Part shown: one piece after another, positions 30,541-39,576 of the stretch
How positions within the stretch are numbered: the stretch's first letter is position 1
How the letters are laid out: each line of letters opens with the position of its first letter
Assembly: GCA_035293845.1 (NCBI GenBank)
Contig: DATGMB010000172.1
Span: forward strand, 81,174-145,173
From: DATGMB01 sp035293845
Lineage (GTDB): Bacteria; Acidobacteriota; Terriglobia; Bryobacterales; Bryobacteraceae
Direction: 5' to 3'
DNA length: 64,000 bases
The notes under the pieces: generated by a model
The model's database searches: none
The model's input: the letters and a program-made list of their open reading frames with translations, nothing else
Told to the model about the DNA's origin: nothing
Position numbers and translations under genes: made by a program

Positions 30541-32573
30541 AACTCCTCCGGCCGCAACTGCGACGGCACGAACGGCGCTTCGTGGATTTCGGCTTCGACC
30601 GTACCCCGCAGGATGCCGGACCACACCCGCACCGAATCGGCCAGGACCACCGCGACTAACAGCAGCAGGATGCCGCAGACCACCGCATCGAGGTGGGCAT
30701 TGAAGATTAACGTGGCGGTGGCCGCCGTCTGCGGTCCGGCCGAGAGCTTCCCCGCCTGCGCTAGGAAGCCGATCGCCGGAACCGGGGAGAAAATCTTCTG
30801 CCAGGCCGCGCTAAACGTCACAGTCACCAGCCAGACCAGCGGCACGCAGGTGATCCACATGTAGCGGGCGCCGTGCATCTTCAGGATGATCGTCGTCGCC
30901 ACACAGAGCGCGATCGCCGCCAGAAGCTGGTTGGCGATGCCGAACAGCGGCCACAGCGAGTTGATCCCGCCGAGCGGATCGCGGACGCCCTGCACCAGGA
31001 AGTAGCCCCAGCCGGCCACGATCGCGGCGCTGGTGATCAGGATTCCCGTCCACCCGCCGCGCCGCGAAACGCCGGTCGCGCTGCCCAGCAGGTCCTCGAT
31101 CATGAACCGGCCGACGCGGGTGCCCGCGGCGATGATGGTCAGGATGAATAACGCCTCGAACATGATCGCGAAGTGGTACCAGAAGCCGAGAATTGCCGGC
31201 CCGCCACCGCTTTTCGCGAAAATATGGGCCATTCCCAGAGCAAGTGAGGGAGCTCCGCCGGTGCGGTAAAACAGCGTCTGCTCGCCGACATTTCGCGCCA
31301 GCTCGCTCATTTCCGCGGGGCTGACCGGGAAGCCCCACGAGGAGATCGTGGCCGTGGCCGCGGCCGGAGTCGCGCCGACCACTCCGGCAGGCGAATTCAC
31401 GGCGAAATAGACTCCCGGCTGAAGCACGCAGGCGGCGATCATCGCCATGATCGCGACGAAGCTTTCGAGCAGCATCGATCCGTAGCCGACCGGCCAGGCG
31501 TGCCATTCCTTAGCGATCATCTTGGGCGTCGTGCCCGAGGAGATCAGAGAATGAAAGCCCGAGATGGCGCCGCACGCGATGGTGATGAAGCAGAAAGGAA
31601 AGACTTTACCGGCAAAAATGGGCCCGGTGCCGTCGGTGAAGCGGGTGAAAGCCGGGAGCTGCAACTCGGGGCGCGCGAACAGGATGCCGATCGCGAGCAT
31701 GAAAACCACGCCGAGCTTGACGAAAGTGCTCAGGTAATCGCGCGGAGCGAGAAACAGCCAGACAGGCAGCACACTCGCGAGATAGCCGTACACGATCACC
31801 GCGATGGCCAAGGCCATGGCGCCGAGCGTGAACACGGGCGCCCAGGACGCGGACTCCGCCACCCACTGCCCGCCGAAGATACTGGCGATCAGGAGCACGC
31901 AGCCGATGACCGAGCATTCCAGCACCTTGCCCGGCCGCAGATAGCGGAGATAAAGCCCCATGAACAGCGCGATCGGCATGGTGGCGGCGATCGTGAATGT
32001 GCCCCACGGGCTGCCGCGGAGGGCATTGACCACCACCAGCGCGACCACGGCGAGCAGGATCACCATGATGATCAGCACCGTGACCAGCGCGATGAAGCCG
32101 CCCACTTTGCCGATCTCCTCGCGCGCCATCTGGCCGAGCGACTTGCCGTCGCGGCGCATCGAGGCGAAGAGAATCACGAAGTCCTGGACGGCCCCGCCCA
32201 GAACGGCGCCGATGATGATCCACAGCGTCCCCGGCAGGTAGCCGAATTGAGCCGCCAGCACCGGGCCAACGAGAGGCCCTGGGCCCGCTATGGCGGCGAA
32301 GTGATGTCCGAAGACGATCCATTTGTTCGTGGGCTCGAAATCGTGGCCGTTGCGGAGACGCTCGGCGGGGGTGGCCCGCTTGTCGTTGAGCGCCATGACG
32401 CGCGCGGAGATGAACTTGGCGTAAAACCGGTAGCCGATCGCGTAAGTGCAGGCCGCGGCGAGGACCAGCCACATGCTGTTGATGTGCTCGCCGCGCAAAA
32501 TCGCGATCGCGCCCAGGCAGACGGCAGCTCCGGCGGCCACGGCAGCCCAGAAGACATATCCCAGGAACTTCAT
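30537..32573 (-). CDS. cstA: Carbon starvation protein CstA-like transporter
   Basis: The 678-residue membrane protein contains the CstA signatures: YRFYAKFISARVMALNDKRATPA, HDFEPTNKWIVFGHHFAAIAGPGPLVGPVLAAQFGYLPG (read in parts), and GFHSLISSGTTPKMI. About 16 hydrophobic helices are seen. CstA/BtsT proteins import peptides or pyruvate. E. coli CstA has 701 residues. It overlaps the small YbdD-type gene by 4 bp. Confidence 0.92.
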   Translation of the reverse strand: MKFLGYVFWAAVAAGAAVCLGAIAILRGEHINSMWLVLAAACTYAIGYRFYAKFISARVMALNDKRATPAERLRNGHDFEPTNKWIVFGHHFAAIAGPGPLVGPVLAAQFGYLPGTLWIIIGAVLGGAVQDFVILFASMRRDGKSLGQMAREEIGKVGGFIALVTVLIIMVILLAVVALVVVNALRGSPWGTFTIAATMPIALFMGLYLRYLRPGKVLECSVIGCVLLIASIFGGQWVAESASWAPVFTLGAMALAIAVIVYGYLASVLPVWLFLAPRDYLSTFVKLGVVFMLAIGILFARPELQLPAFTRFTDGTGPIFAGKVFPFCFITIACGAISGFHSLISSGTTPKMIAKEWHAWPVGYGSMLLESFVAIMAMIAACVLQPGVYFAVNSPAGVVGATPAAATATISSWGFPVSPAEMSELARNVGEQTLFYRTGGAPSLALGMAHIFAKSGGGPAILGFWYHFAIMFEALFILTIIAAGTRVGRFMIEDLLGSATGVSRRGGWTGILITSAAIVAGWGYFLVQGVRDPLGGINSLWPLFGIANQLLAAIALCVATTIILKMHGARYMWITCVPLVWLVTVTFSAAWQKIFSPVPAIGFLAQAGKLSAGPQTAATATLIFNAHLDAVVCGILLLLVAVVLADSVRVWSGILRGTVEAEIHEAPFVPSQLRPEEL

Positions 32574-32697
32574 GGGAGAGAGTATAGCGCCCTGAGGTGG
32601 TGCCGCCTACGACCTCCGCACGGTCCAGTTCGCCGCCCTGCCCTTGCGCCTCCAACCGGAGCCTCGGGTGGGCACTCCCGGCGCCCTGCCGCCGCGC

Positions 32698-33183
32698 CTA
32701 CTCCTCGAACAGCCCGATCTGCTCCTTGCCCGCGGCCGGCTTCGCCTTCCGCCGGGTCAGCGGGCTGCCGATGACTCCAAGCACCTCCACGGAAGCCAGC
32801 GACGCGCGCGGGACGAACACGCGCTGCTGATTACCGTAGGAATCGGGCGGAACTACCGTGAAGCCGTGAGGATCGAGCAGCAGGAGGTTGTTCGGAAGCA
32901 CGCCCTCCATGAAATCGCCGTCCCGGAAGCCGAGGCGGACCCAGAGGCCTTCCATTTTGGGCCGGTTTTGGAAGACCAGCCGCTCGGGGGCGGCTGTCCC
33001 GCCGAAATCGCGGACGAACGAGATGGACTTGATCTCCGGGTACGGTACGGTCGTGACGTTGCCCTCGGCGGAAAGCAGTTCCACACCGGTAAGTTGCTGA
33101 AAAGAAATTGGGTTTACATAACCCGACAGGGGCTCCCGGTCGTAGCGGCGAACGATCGCCTTTTTGGTGGTGGAGCCGGCCAA
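32698..33183 (-). CDS. Conserved-looking hypothetical protein (TTG start)
   Basis: The 161-residue protein reads as a soluble beta-rich protein: KKAIVRRYDREPLSGYVNP, GVELLSAEGNVTTVPYPEIKSISFVRDF, VRLGFRDGDFMEGVLPNNLLLLD, and FVPRASLASVEVLGVIG. I recognise no named family. The TTG at 33183 was chosen because AAAGAGGTAA sits just before it; the longer open frame reaches 33318 but would run over xerD. It is divergent from xerD with 61 bp between. Confidence 0.6.
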   Translation of the reverse strand: MAGSTTKKAIVRRYDREPLSGYVNPISFQQLTGVELLSAEGNVTTVPYPEIKSISFVRDFGGTAAPERLVFQNRPKMEGLWVRLGFRDGDFMEGVLPNNLLLLDPHGFTVVPPDSYGNQQRVFVPRASLASVEVLGVIGSPLTRRKAKPAAGKEQIGLFEE

Positions 33184-33204
33184 GGTTACCTCTTTATATC
33201 GGGT

Positions 33205-33217
33205 ATGTTTCAAACAT
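33205..33217. promoter_or_regulatory. Palindrome in the divergent xerD promoter region
   Basis: ATGTTT-C-AAACAT is a perfect inverted repeat with 6-bp arms in the 61-bp gap between the TTG-start hypothetical gene and xerD. It could bind a dimeric regulator of one or both genes. Confidence 0.35.
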
Positions 33218-33244
33218 TTCCGCGAGTATTGTATCATTGGCACG

Positions 33245-34159
33245 ATGCTCGAAGCGGCCAGCGCCAGCCAGCCCGCAATCCGGAACGAGATCACGGCATT
33301 TCTGCATTTCTGCCGCATAGAGAAGGGCCTCTCCGGGAATTCGCTTCAGGCATATTCCCTTGATCTGGCGAAATTTATCCGCTTTATCGAGGAATTGGGC
33401 ACGGGCGGCCTGCCGGGAATCGAGGAACTGAGATGCTATCTGGACAGCCTGCAGGCCGACGGGCTTTCCAGCCGGTCCGTGGCGCGGCATCTAACGACCC
33501 TGCGGAATTTTTACGGCTACCTGCTGCGGGAAGGGCGGATCGCGGAGGATCCGACAGAGCACCTGCGCTCGCCAAAGCAGTGGCAGACCATCCCGAAGTT
33601 CCTCAATTTACAAGAGATCGAGGCAATTCTGGGGGCGATCGACCGGTCCGGGCCGAGGGGACTGCGGGACCGCGCGATGATCGAATTGTTATTTGCCAGC
33701 GGGCTACGGGTGTCGGAACTCTGCCGCGTGGGAGTGGCGGACCTGGACCTCGGCCTCGGAGTGCTGCGGACGCTCGGCAAGGGAAATAAGCAGCGGCTGG
33801 TTCCGGTCGGCAAGGCGGCCATCCGCGCGGTAACGGAATACCTGGAAACGGCGCGTCCGGCGCTGCTCAAAGGGCGGGCGAGCCGGTACCTGTTCGTTAC
33901 GGCGCGTGGCGGCCCAATGACCACGCGCGGGTTCGAAAAACTGCTGGACCGGTGTGGCCGGAAAGCCGGGATTTTTCACGGCTTGACGCCGCACGTGCTT
34001 CGCCACAGCTTCGCCACTCACCTTCTGGAGGGCGGGGCGGACCTGCGCGCCGTGCAGGCGATGCTGGGCCACGCGGATATCTCGACCACCCAGATTTATA
34101 CGCACGTGATGCGGTCGAGATTGCGGGAGACCGTGCAGAAGTTCCATCCGCGGGCTTAA
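33245..34159 (+). CDS. xerD: Site-specific tyrosine recombinase XerD-like
   Basis: The 304-residue enzyme has a SAM-like N-terminal DNA-binding domain (residues 11-100) and a catalytic domain with R155 (GLRVSEL), K179 (LGKGNKQR), H250 and R253 (HVLRHSFATHL), H276 (LGHADIS) and Y285 (QIYTHV). All catalytic residues are present. It fits chromosome-dimer resolution with XerC at dif. The start was placed at ATG 33245 because the first 27 codons of the longer frame are unlike XerD. No integrase-associated att site is seen. Confidence 0.9.
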   Translation: MLEAASASQPAIRNEITAFLHFCRIEKGLSGNSLQAYSLDLAKFIRFIEELGTGGLPGIEELRCYLDSLQADGLSSRSVARHLTTLRNFYGYLLREGRIAEDPTEHLRSPKQWQTIPKFLNLQEIEAILGAIDRSGPRGLRDRAMIELLFASGLRVSELCRVGVADLDLGLGVLRTLGKGNKQRLVPVGKAAIRAVTEYLETARPALLKGRASRYLFVTARGGPMTTRGFEKLLDRCGRKAGIFHGLTPHVLRHSFATHLLEGGADLRAVQAMLGHADISTTQIYTHVMRSRLRETVQKFHPRA

Positions 34160-34230
34160 GCGCGGCAACAAGGGCGGGAGCCGGGGAACGAGAAGAAGCT
34201 GCGAATGTTGGTGGTGCGAGAGCGCATGCG

Positions 34231-35532
34231 ATGAGCGACTACATCTACATCCTGGAAAGCCACCTCAGCCCCGACCAGAACCGGGTGATCGAGGAGATCC
34301 AGGCGGCGGCCGCGCAGGCCAACATGAACCTGTTTCTGACGGGCGGGGCGATGCGGGACATGCTGGCCGGATTCCGAATCCGCGATCTGGATTTCGTGGT
34401 GGAAGGCAATCCGCTGAAAATGGCCAAAGGACTGGCCGAGCGCCGCGGGGCGTCGCTCGCAGCGGTCGATGAAACTCGCAAATCCGCGGAACTGCTATTC
34501 CCGAGCGGAGTGACCGCGCAGATCGCCATGGCGCGGCAGGAGAAGCCTGGCCGCGGCGGCGCGCGAATCGTGACACCGGCGACCATCCAGGAAGACCTGC
34601 GCTGCCGGGACTTCACCGCGAACGCCATTGCGCTTTCGCTCAACCGCGCCTCGCGTGGGCTGCTGCTCGACCCCATGAACGGGCTGGCGGACGTCGAGCG
34701 GCGGGAGCTCCGAAGTGTAAGCACCTACGGGTTTTACGACGACCCGGTGCGGCTGCTGCGGCTGGTGCGGCTGCGCGTGCGGCTGGGGTTTGCGGTCGAG
34801 GAGCGGACGCGCATGCAGGTGGCCAACGCGCGTGAGGCCGGGGTGGAAAAACAGATCCCGCGGCGGGCGCTCGGAGACGAACTGCGGCGGATCAGCACGG
34901 AGGATAGCCCGGCCGAGATCCTGAAGGCGCTCGAAGAAGATGGACTGCTGGGCCTGTTTTCGGCGCCCGTGGCCGCCAAGTGGAACCCGGCGGCCATGGC
35001 CAAATTCGAGAAGGCCACCCGCATGCTGCCGGACGACTTCCGTACGCGCCGGCTGCGGTGGGGGCCCTTCCTGTACGTCCTCACAGAGAAGTTCACGCCC
35101 AGGGAAAAGCAGGCATTCATCAAAGAGCTGGAGCTGGCCAAGTCGGATGTCGACGCCTGGCAGAAGCTGGAATCCCGGGCGAAGAAGCTCGAGACGGCTC
35201 TGCGCTCGGCGCGAATCCGCAAGCCGTCCCACGTGTATCATCTGGTTGCCCCGGCCGCGGCGGACGAGGTGCTGTTCCTGCTCTACCACTCCGGACTGAA
35301 GCCGGTGCAGGAGCGGCTGCGCAACTATTTCCAGAAATATCTGCCCGCCGTGCAGGAGATTACGCCCGAAGAATGGGCGACCGTCGAGGGCGTGCCGGGC
35401 ACGGCCAAGCACACCAAGGCGCGGACGGAGTTCATCACCACGAGACTCGACCGCCGTCCGAAGAAGGTGGAACCGCCGCCGCCCCCTCCACCGCCTCCGG
35501 CCGAGATTGCCGGGATGCGTCGAGGCAGGTAG
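34231..35532 (+). CDS. tRNA nucleotidyltransferase / poly(A) polymerase family protein
   Basis: The 433-residue protein has the class II nucleotidyltransferase motif LTGGAMRDMLAGFRIRDLDF (37-56; catalytic D52 and D54), the CRDFTANAIAL motif, the DPVRLLRLVRLRVRLGF segment and LGDELRRISTE. These match CCA-adding enzymes and poly(A) polymerases. It probably adds CCA to tRNA 3' ends, but family members also include A-adding enzymes. The C-terminus carries a run of nine prolines near residue 415-423, which is unusual. It begins 71 bp after xerD. Confidence 0.83.
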   Translation: MSDYIYILESHLSPDQNRVIEEIQAAAAQANMNLFLTGGAMRDMLAGFRIRDLDFVVEGNPLKMAKGLAERRGASLAAVDETRKSAELLFPSGVTAQIAMARQEKPGRGGARIVTPATIQEDLRCRDFTANAIALSLNRASRGLLLDPMNGLADVERRELRSVSTYGFYDDPVRLLRLVRLRVRLGFAVEERTRMQVANAREAGVEKQIPRRALGDELRRISTEDSPAEILKALEEDGLLGLFSAPVAAKWNPAAMAKFEKATRMLPDDFRTRRLRWGPFLYVLTEKFTPREKQAFIKELELAKSDVDAWQKLESRAKKLETALRSARIRKPSHVYHLVAPAAADEVLFLLYHSGLKPVQERLRNYFQKYLPAVQEITPEEWATVEGVPGTAKHTKARTEFITTRLDRRPKKVEPPPPPPPPPAEIAGMRRGR

Positions 35533-35550
35533 CGCCGGCCGCACCATCGA

Positions 35551-36594
35551 TCACTCTTTTGGGAACAGAATCGGCAAGGCCGGCTCGGCCGTAAACATGC
35601 ACCGGGCATTGTGGCCGCACAGCGGAATCACCACCGCTCTTTGTCCCTTAGCTTCGTATTTCGTCGTAATGTAGTCCACGAACGCCGTGCCGCGGGCCAG
35701 GCGAGTGGGCCCCTGGGCCATGGCAGGGCAGGAGGAATCGAAGCCGCCGAGCGGCAGGATGTCGAGCTCTCCCAGCAGGTACGTCGCCGGGCGGGTGGCA
35801 AGCTGTTTCTTCAACTGCTCGTCGGGAATACCCGCGGTGTAGCCGCCGCGATTCTTCAGGCCGTAGGGCCACTGGTCGTAGGTGGTACAGTTGCGGGCAT
35901 CGCGGAACGGCCCGAAGCGGATCGGATGGGCGGCGGATGCGGCGGGTGTGGAGGAGGGCGCCGGGACGGGAATCTCGCCGGAAGGCCGCTGAGCGTCGGG
36001 CCAGGCGTAGCTGGACGGATTGGAGACCACGTAATCGATCCGCACTCCGAGCGTGCCGTGCACCTTATTGGCCATCTGGTACCGGGTGACGAACTGCCCG
36101 CCTGCAGAGTGGCCCGCGATGACGATCGCCTTCAAGTTGGGGAAGATATTCTTGCGGGCGAGCTTGCGCAGAATCTCGTCCGCAAGGTCGTAGGAAGTCA
36201 GATTTTTGGCGGACGGGGACACGCCGCCCGAGCGCCAGCTATCGCCGCCGCAGGGCCAGTTGACCTCGTTGGCGTCGAGCTTGTCGGCGCAGCCGCGGCC
36301 CTCATTGGAGGCAAAGCGCGGCGCGATCACGATGGTATCGTCGAGGGCGCCGGCCAGGAACGCAGCGGCAATGGCGGTGCGGAAGTAGTTGTCGGCATCG
36401 CGGTTCGCGCCGTGAACCATCACGAGTGCGCGGCGGATGTGCTCGTTGCGCATCTCCAGCGGATAGGTGCTGTAGACGAGCGAGCGCGTGGGACCGCCGG
36501 CGAGCGTGACCCATTCGGTGCAGGAAGCGGTACTCGTGCAGGCGCCGACCGCCCAGGCCGCCGAGGGGAGGAGCAGGCAGAGGAATGCGCGCAT
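35551..36594 (-). CDS. Secreted alpha/beta hydrolase
   Basis: The 347-residue protein has a signal peptide (MRAFLCLLLPSAAWAVGAC, cleavage near AWA; the VGAC could also be a lipobox). The fold has VMVHGANRDAD, the nucleophile elbow GHSAGG, and a late PLCGHNARCMF that likely supplies the histidine. Several cysteines suggest disulfides in an exported enzyme. The substrate is unknown. ATG 36594 starts the signal peptide; the frame is open 13 codons further. Confidence 0.7.
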   Translation of the reverse strand: MRAFLCLLLPSAAWAVGACTSTASCTEWVTLAGGPTRSLVYSTYPLEMRNEHIRRALVMVHGANRDADNYFRTAIAAAFLAGALDDTIVIAPRFASNEGRGCADKLDANEVNWPCGGDSWRSGGVSPSAKNLTSYDLADEILRKLARKNIFPNLKAIVIAGHSAGGQFVTRYQMANKVHGTLGVRIDYVVSNPSSYAWPDAQRPSGEIPVPAPSSTPAASAAHPIRFGPFRDARNCTTYDQWPYGLKNRGGYTAGIPDEQLKKQLATRPATYLLGELDILPLGGFDSSCPAMAQGPTRLARGTAFVDYITTKYEAKGQRAVVIPLCGHNARCMFTAEPALPILFPKE

Positions 36595-36672
36595 TGAAGA
36601 AATCTTAACATCGGGGCCGCTCCGGACGGGCAACTGGCCGTGATTTCCTCGCCGTCAAGAGCACCGATGAAT

Positions 36673-37320
36673 TCACCTGGTGAGCATCTTGAACGCGTGC
36701 TGCCAATCATTGCGTAGAAATCCGGGAAGGCACCACAACATGCAGAGCGGCTCCAGGGCTCTGGCGGAAGCGATGGTTCCACAATCGTAGGGCTCCCATC
36801 CGAACTGGCGAATGACTCCGGCGACTTGCGCCTTGGCTTGTTCGTTATCGCCACAGTAGAACATCGTCGGCGCTCCCTGAGGGAACTGGGGATTGATCAT
36901 CAGCGCATTGCCGACGCTGTTGAACGCCTTTACGACGTGCGCCGCGGGCAGCTTCGCCTGAATTCGTTCGCCGAGAGATTCATTCGGGCCCGTCGTATAT
37001 TGCAGAATGCCATTGACCGGAGGCTCGTCGGATAGCGGGTTCGTCGCGTCAATCACCGTCTTCCCATCAAAGTTCGCCGGGCCTGCGAGATCGATGATGT
37101 TTTCGATCACGCGTCCCAACGCGGCGAGCACAATCATGTCGCCAAACCGGGCCGCCTCTTCGAAGCTTCCTGCTCTGGCACCGGGAGTCTCGCGAAGCCA
37201 ATCCTTGATTTCCTGCTTGTTTTGGTCTCGCGTTCCGAGCATGGCGTCGTGACCGTGCTGGATAAAGCCGGCGCCAAGCACGCGCCCCACAATTCCTGAG
37301 CCCAATATTCCAACTTTCAA
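36673..37320 (-). CDS. F420-dependent NADP reductase-like protein
   Basis: The 215-residue protein begins with a Rossmann motif (GILGSGIVGRVLG; GxGxxG at residues 7-12) and a TRD motif like those that bind the NADPH phosphate. It ends in the F420-reductase-like AFNSVGNALMINP and QFGWEPYDCGTIASARALEPL. The TTG at 37320 was chosen because a strong AAGGAGG lies 5 nt before it; an in-frame ATG 27 bp upstream is less likely. It is 13 bp downstream of the UbiD gene and shares its family with 38874-39539. Confidence 0.75.
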   Translation of the reverse strand: MKVGILGSGIVGRVLGAGFIQHGHDAMLGTRDQNKQEIKDWLRETPGARAGSFEEAARFGDMIVLAALGRVIENIIDLAGPANFDGKTVIDATNPLSDEPPVNGILQYTTGPNESLGERIQAKLPAAHVVKAFNSVGNALMINPQFPQGAPTMFYCGDNEQAKAQVAGVIRQFGWEPYDCGTIASARALEPLCMLWCLPGFLRNDWQHAFKMLTR

Positions 37321-37333
37321 TCGAGCCTCCTTG

Positions 37334-38821
37334 TTATTGAAATCCATACGAATGCCATTGGTCCACGACACGGCGCCGGATCTCAGCCGGCCAACCATGT
37401 TCCAGGTCCGACCGCACAGGCCGCTCCGCGCGCGGAAACCGGTCGGCCATCAGACAGTTGTAAATTACCTTGGTGACCCGGAATGAGAACTTCTCATTCG
37501 GATCGAGAAATACCGGCAGAATATTCTGGGCCTCGTTCTTGAAATAGATTTCGCCGTGAGACGGATGGGCCCGGCTGGCGAAGGCCCACACGATCTGTGC
37601 GGCGTCGGTGATATCGATATCATGCTCGATGAGCAGGATCTTGGCAACCCCGAAACCCGGCTTGGAATGGAACACGATCTCGCCGATGCGGTTCGCAAAC
37701 TCGGGTGAATTCAGGTTCAGGCGATCGTGCCAGTCTGGCGCGGCTGAGATTACCAGCCAATGGCAGGCGCTCTCCAGGACCATCCAGCAGGCCGCAATCG
37801 GCAGTTGCGCGCATTCCAGCAGATGGAGGATCTCCGCCGCGTGCGGCAGGCCCCAGCCGGTGTGGTTCTCATCCACCGGAGCGCCCGCGACCGAGAAGGG
37901 CAGAATGGGATCGTTTCGGAACGTGATGGCGCTGACGTGGAGCACAGGCTTAGGCGACGCTTCATGGCCGACATAGCCCGGGTACTCATCCATCGGTCCT
38001 TCGGTAACGACGTCGGTATGTGAGACATGCCCCTCCACAACAATTTCCGCCGTCGCCGGAACCTGCAACGGAACGGTCTCGGCCGGGACCAACTCAATCG
38101 GTTCGCCGAAGTAGGCGCCAAGATACGCGGTTTCGTCCATTCCCTCCGGGATCGGCATGCCCCCGACAAACGGAAGCGCCGGCTCGACCCCCAGCGCCAC
38201 CGCGATCGGCGTAGGCTCGCCACGGTTCTTCCACTGTGCGTGAATCATTCCCAAGTGCTGATTAGGCGGAATCAGGCACGCCAGCCGGTTGCCATCGACC
38301 AGCATCATCCGGTTAATGGACCAATTTGTCCACGCGCCGTCCGGGGTCCTCACGATGTTCAGCCCGTAAGTCTGGAAGTAGCGCCCCCCATCGGCGCCGT
38401 GGATCCAGGGGGTCGGAAAGCGCAACAGGTCTACGTCAGCACCCTTGAGAATGTTCTCCTTGCAAGGCGCGCCCGATGAGCTGACCACGCGGGGAGGAAC
38501 GAGGGGCTTCCGCCGGGCGCGGGCGAGAGCCATCACAGCTTCCAATGGGGGCGCTTCCGGAGGCAGCCCGAGCGCGAGGTTTACCCGGCCGAACGGATAT
38601 TTCGGGTGGCGGCTCAAGCCGCCCGGGGCACCAAGAGCGCGAAAGCCCGGTTCAACTCCGGAGATACGGGTAAACAGCGGCGCGGGAGCGCGAAGATCCA
38701 TTGACCTTCTGGTGACCGCGCCCATTTCCAGGTTCCAGTCCACCTCACGGTCGATCTCCTGTAGATCGCCGATCGCTCGAAGGGCATCGAGGAATTCGCG
38801 CAAGCTCTTCAAGTGTGTCAT
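37334..38821 (-). CDS. UbiD-family decarboxylase
   Basis: The 495-residue enzyme is a prFMN-dependent (de)carboxylase of the UbiD/Fdc1 type. It keeps the catalytic pair in EGPMDEYPGYVG (E274 and E279), the NWSINRMM arginine (R171), and the metal-site H in QHLGMIHAQW. UbiD enzymes decarboxylate aromatic or unsaturated acids. ATG 38821 has GGAGGC nine nt upstream, so it was preferred to the GTG 9 bp further up. No ubiX is nearby; the cofactor must come from elsewhere. It is part of a run with two NADP reductase-like genes and an aldehyde dehydrogenase. Confidence 0.87.
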   Translation of the reverse strand: MTHLKSLREFLDALRAIGDLQEIDREVDWNLEMGAVTRRSMDLRAPAPLFTRISGVEPGFRALGAPGGLSRHPKYPFGRVNLALGLPPEAPPLEAVMALARARRKPLVPPRVVSSSGAPCKENILKGADVDLLRFPTPWIHGADGGRYFQTYGLNIVRTPDGAWTNWSINRMMLVDGNRLACLIPPNQHLGMIHAQWKNRGEPTPIAVALGVEPALPFVGGMPIPEGMDETAYLGAYFGEPIELVPAETVPLQVPATAEIVVEGHVSHTDVVTEGPMDEYPGYVGHEASPKPVLHVSAITFRNDPILPFSVAGAPVDENHTGWGLPHAAEILHLLECAQLPIAACWMVLESACHWLVISAAPDWHDRLNLNSPEFANRIGEIVFHSKPGFGVAKILLIEHDIDITDAAQIVWAFASRAHPSHGEIYFKNEAQNILPVFLDPNEKFSFRVTKVIYNCLMADRFPRAERPVRSDLEHGWPAEIRRRVVDQWHSYGFQ

Positions 38822-38873
38822 TGATGGCACGCCTCCGCCGCCGCATTGGGAGTTCGGTTTGCCGGCATCGTCG

Positions 38874-39539
38874 TTAATCCCTGGGCGTTGCCGACTGCCC
38901 GGAGGCGGCCGTATCGTAAGCCAGCGTCAGGCCGATTCTTGCGCCGAATCCCCGCATGTAGGCGAGCTGCACCAACAGCATCGCCGCGGGCTCGGTGTAA
39001 CGCGCGAGCTGGAGCGGACCAGCATCCACCGGTTCGCCGCCGATCTCGCTCACCAGGCGGCTCACCGCCGCGCGCGCCTCGGCATCGTCACCACACACGA
39101 ATACGCCGGGGCGCCGGCCTCCGATCAGCGTGCTGGACGAGTGCAGGACTTCGGCAAACGGCGGGATCGCCTTTACGACCCGGGCCCAGCGCGCGAGTTT
39201 CGCTACCTCCTCTCCCCCTGAGGTAGTCGTGCCAATTTGCAATCCGCTCATATCGGCTTTGAGGGTATTCGTGCAGTCCCAAAGCACCTTGGTTCCGGTT
39301 GGCTTGCCGGCCTGCCGCAGAGCTTCACCGGTCGCGCTCCAGGGAGTCGCCAGGATCACGATGTCGGCGAATTCCGCCGCATCCGCCGGTGTGCCCGTTT
39401 GAGCGCCCAATGAGTCCGCCGCCGACCTGAGCTTAGCCGCATCCCTGCTGAAACTCAGCATGACACTATGTCCTGCGGGCTGGAGGCGCTTCGCCAGGCC
39501 AGTTCCCAGATTCCCTGCGCCGATGATTCCGATCTTCAT
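38874..39539 (-). CDS. F420-dependent NADP reductase-like protein
   Basis: The 221-residue protein has MKIGIIGAGNLGTGLAKRL (GxGxxG at 7-12), an FSRD phosphate-binding turn, DIVILATPW, and a C-terminal QLARYTEPAAMLLVQLAYM. It is the same family as the gene at 36673-37320 but clearly diverged from it. Known members reduce NADP+ with F420 or act on other hydride donors; some act as stand-alone NADPH-binding proteins. It is 37 bp after the aldehyde dehydrogenase gene. Confidence 0.78.
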   Translation of the reverse strand: MKIGIIGAGNLGTGLAKRLQPAGHSVMLSFSRDAAKLRSAADSLGAQTGTPADAAEFADIVILATPWSATGEALRQAGKPTGTKVLWDCTNTLKADMSGLQIGTTTSGGEEVAKLARWARVVKAIPPFAEVLHSSSTLIGGRRPGVFVCGDDAEARAAVSRLVSEIGGEPVDAGPLQLARYTEPAAMLLVQLAYMRGFGARIGLTLAYDTAASGQSATPRD

Positions 39540-39576
39540 AGGTCAGTCCGATCCTGTAGACAATAAGTGGCCCGGA

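Noticed and set aside
33184..33318. N-terminal extension of the hypothetical gene to 33318
   Set aside because: It would overlap xerD and lacks a ribosome site, while TTG 33183 has AAAGAGGTAA.
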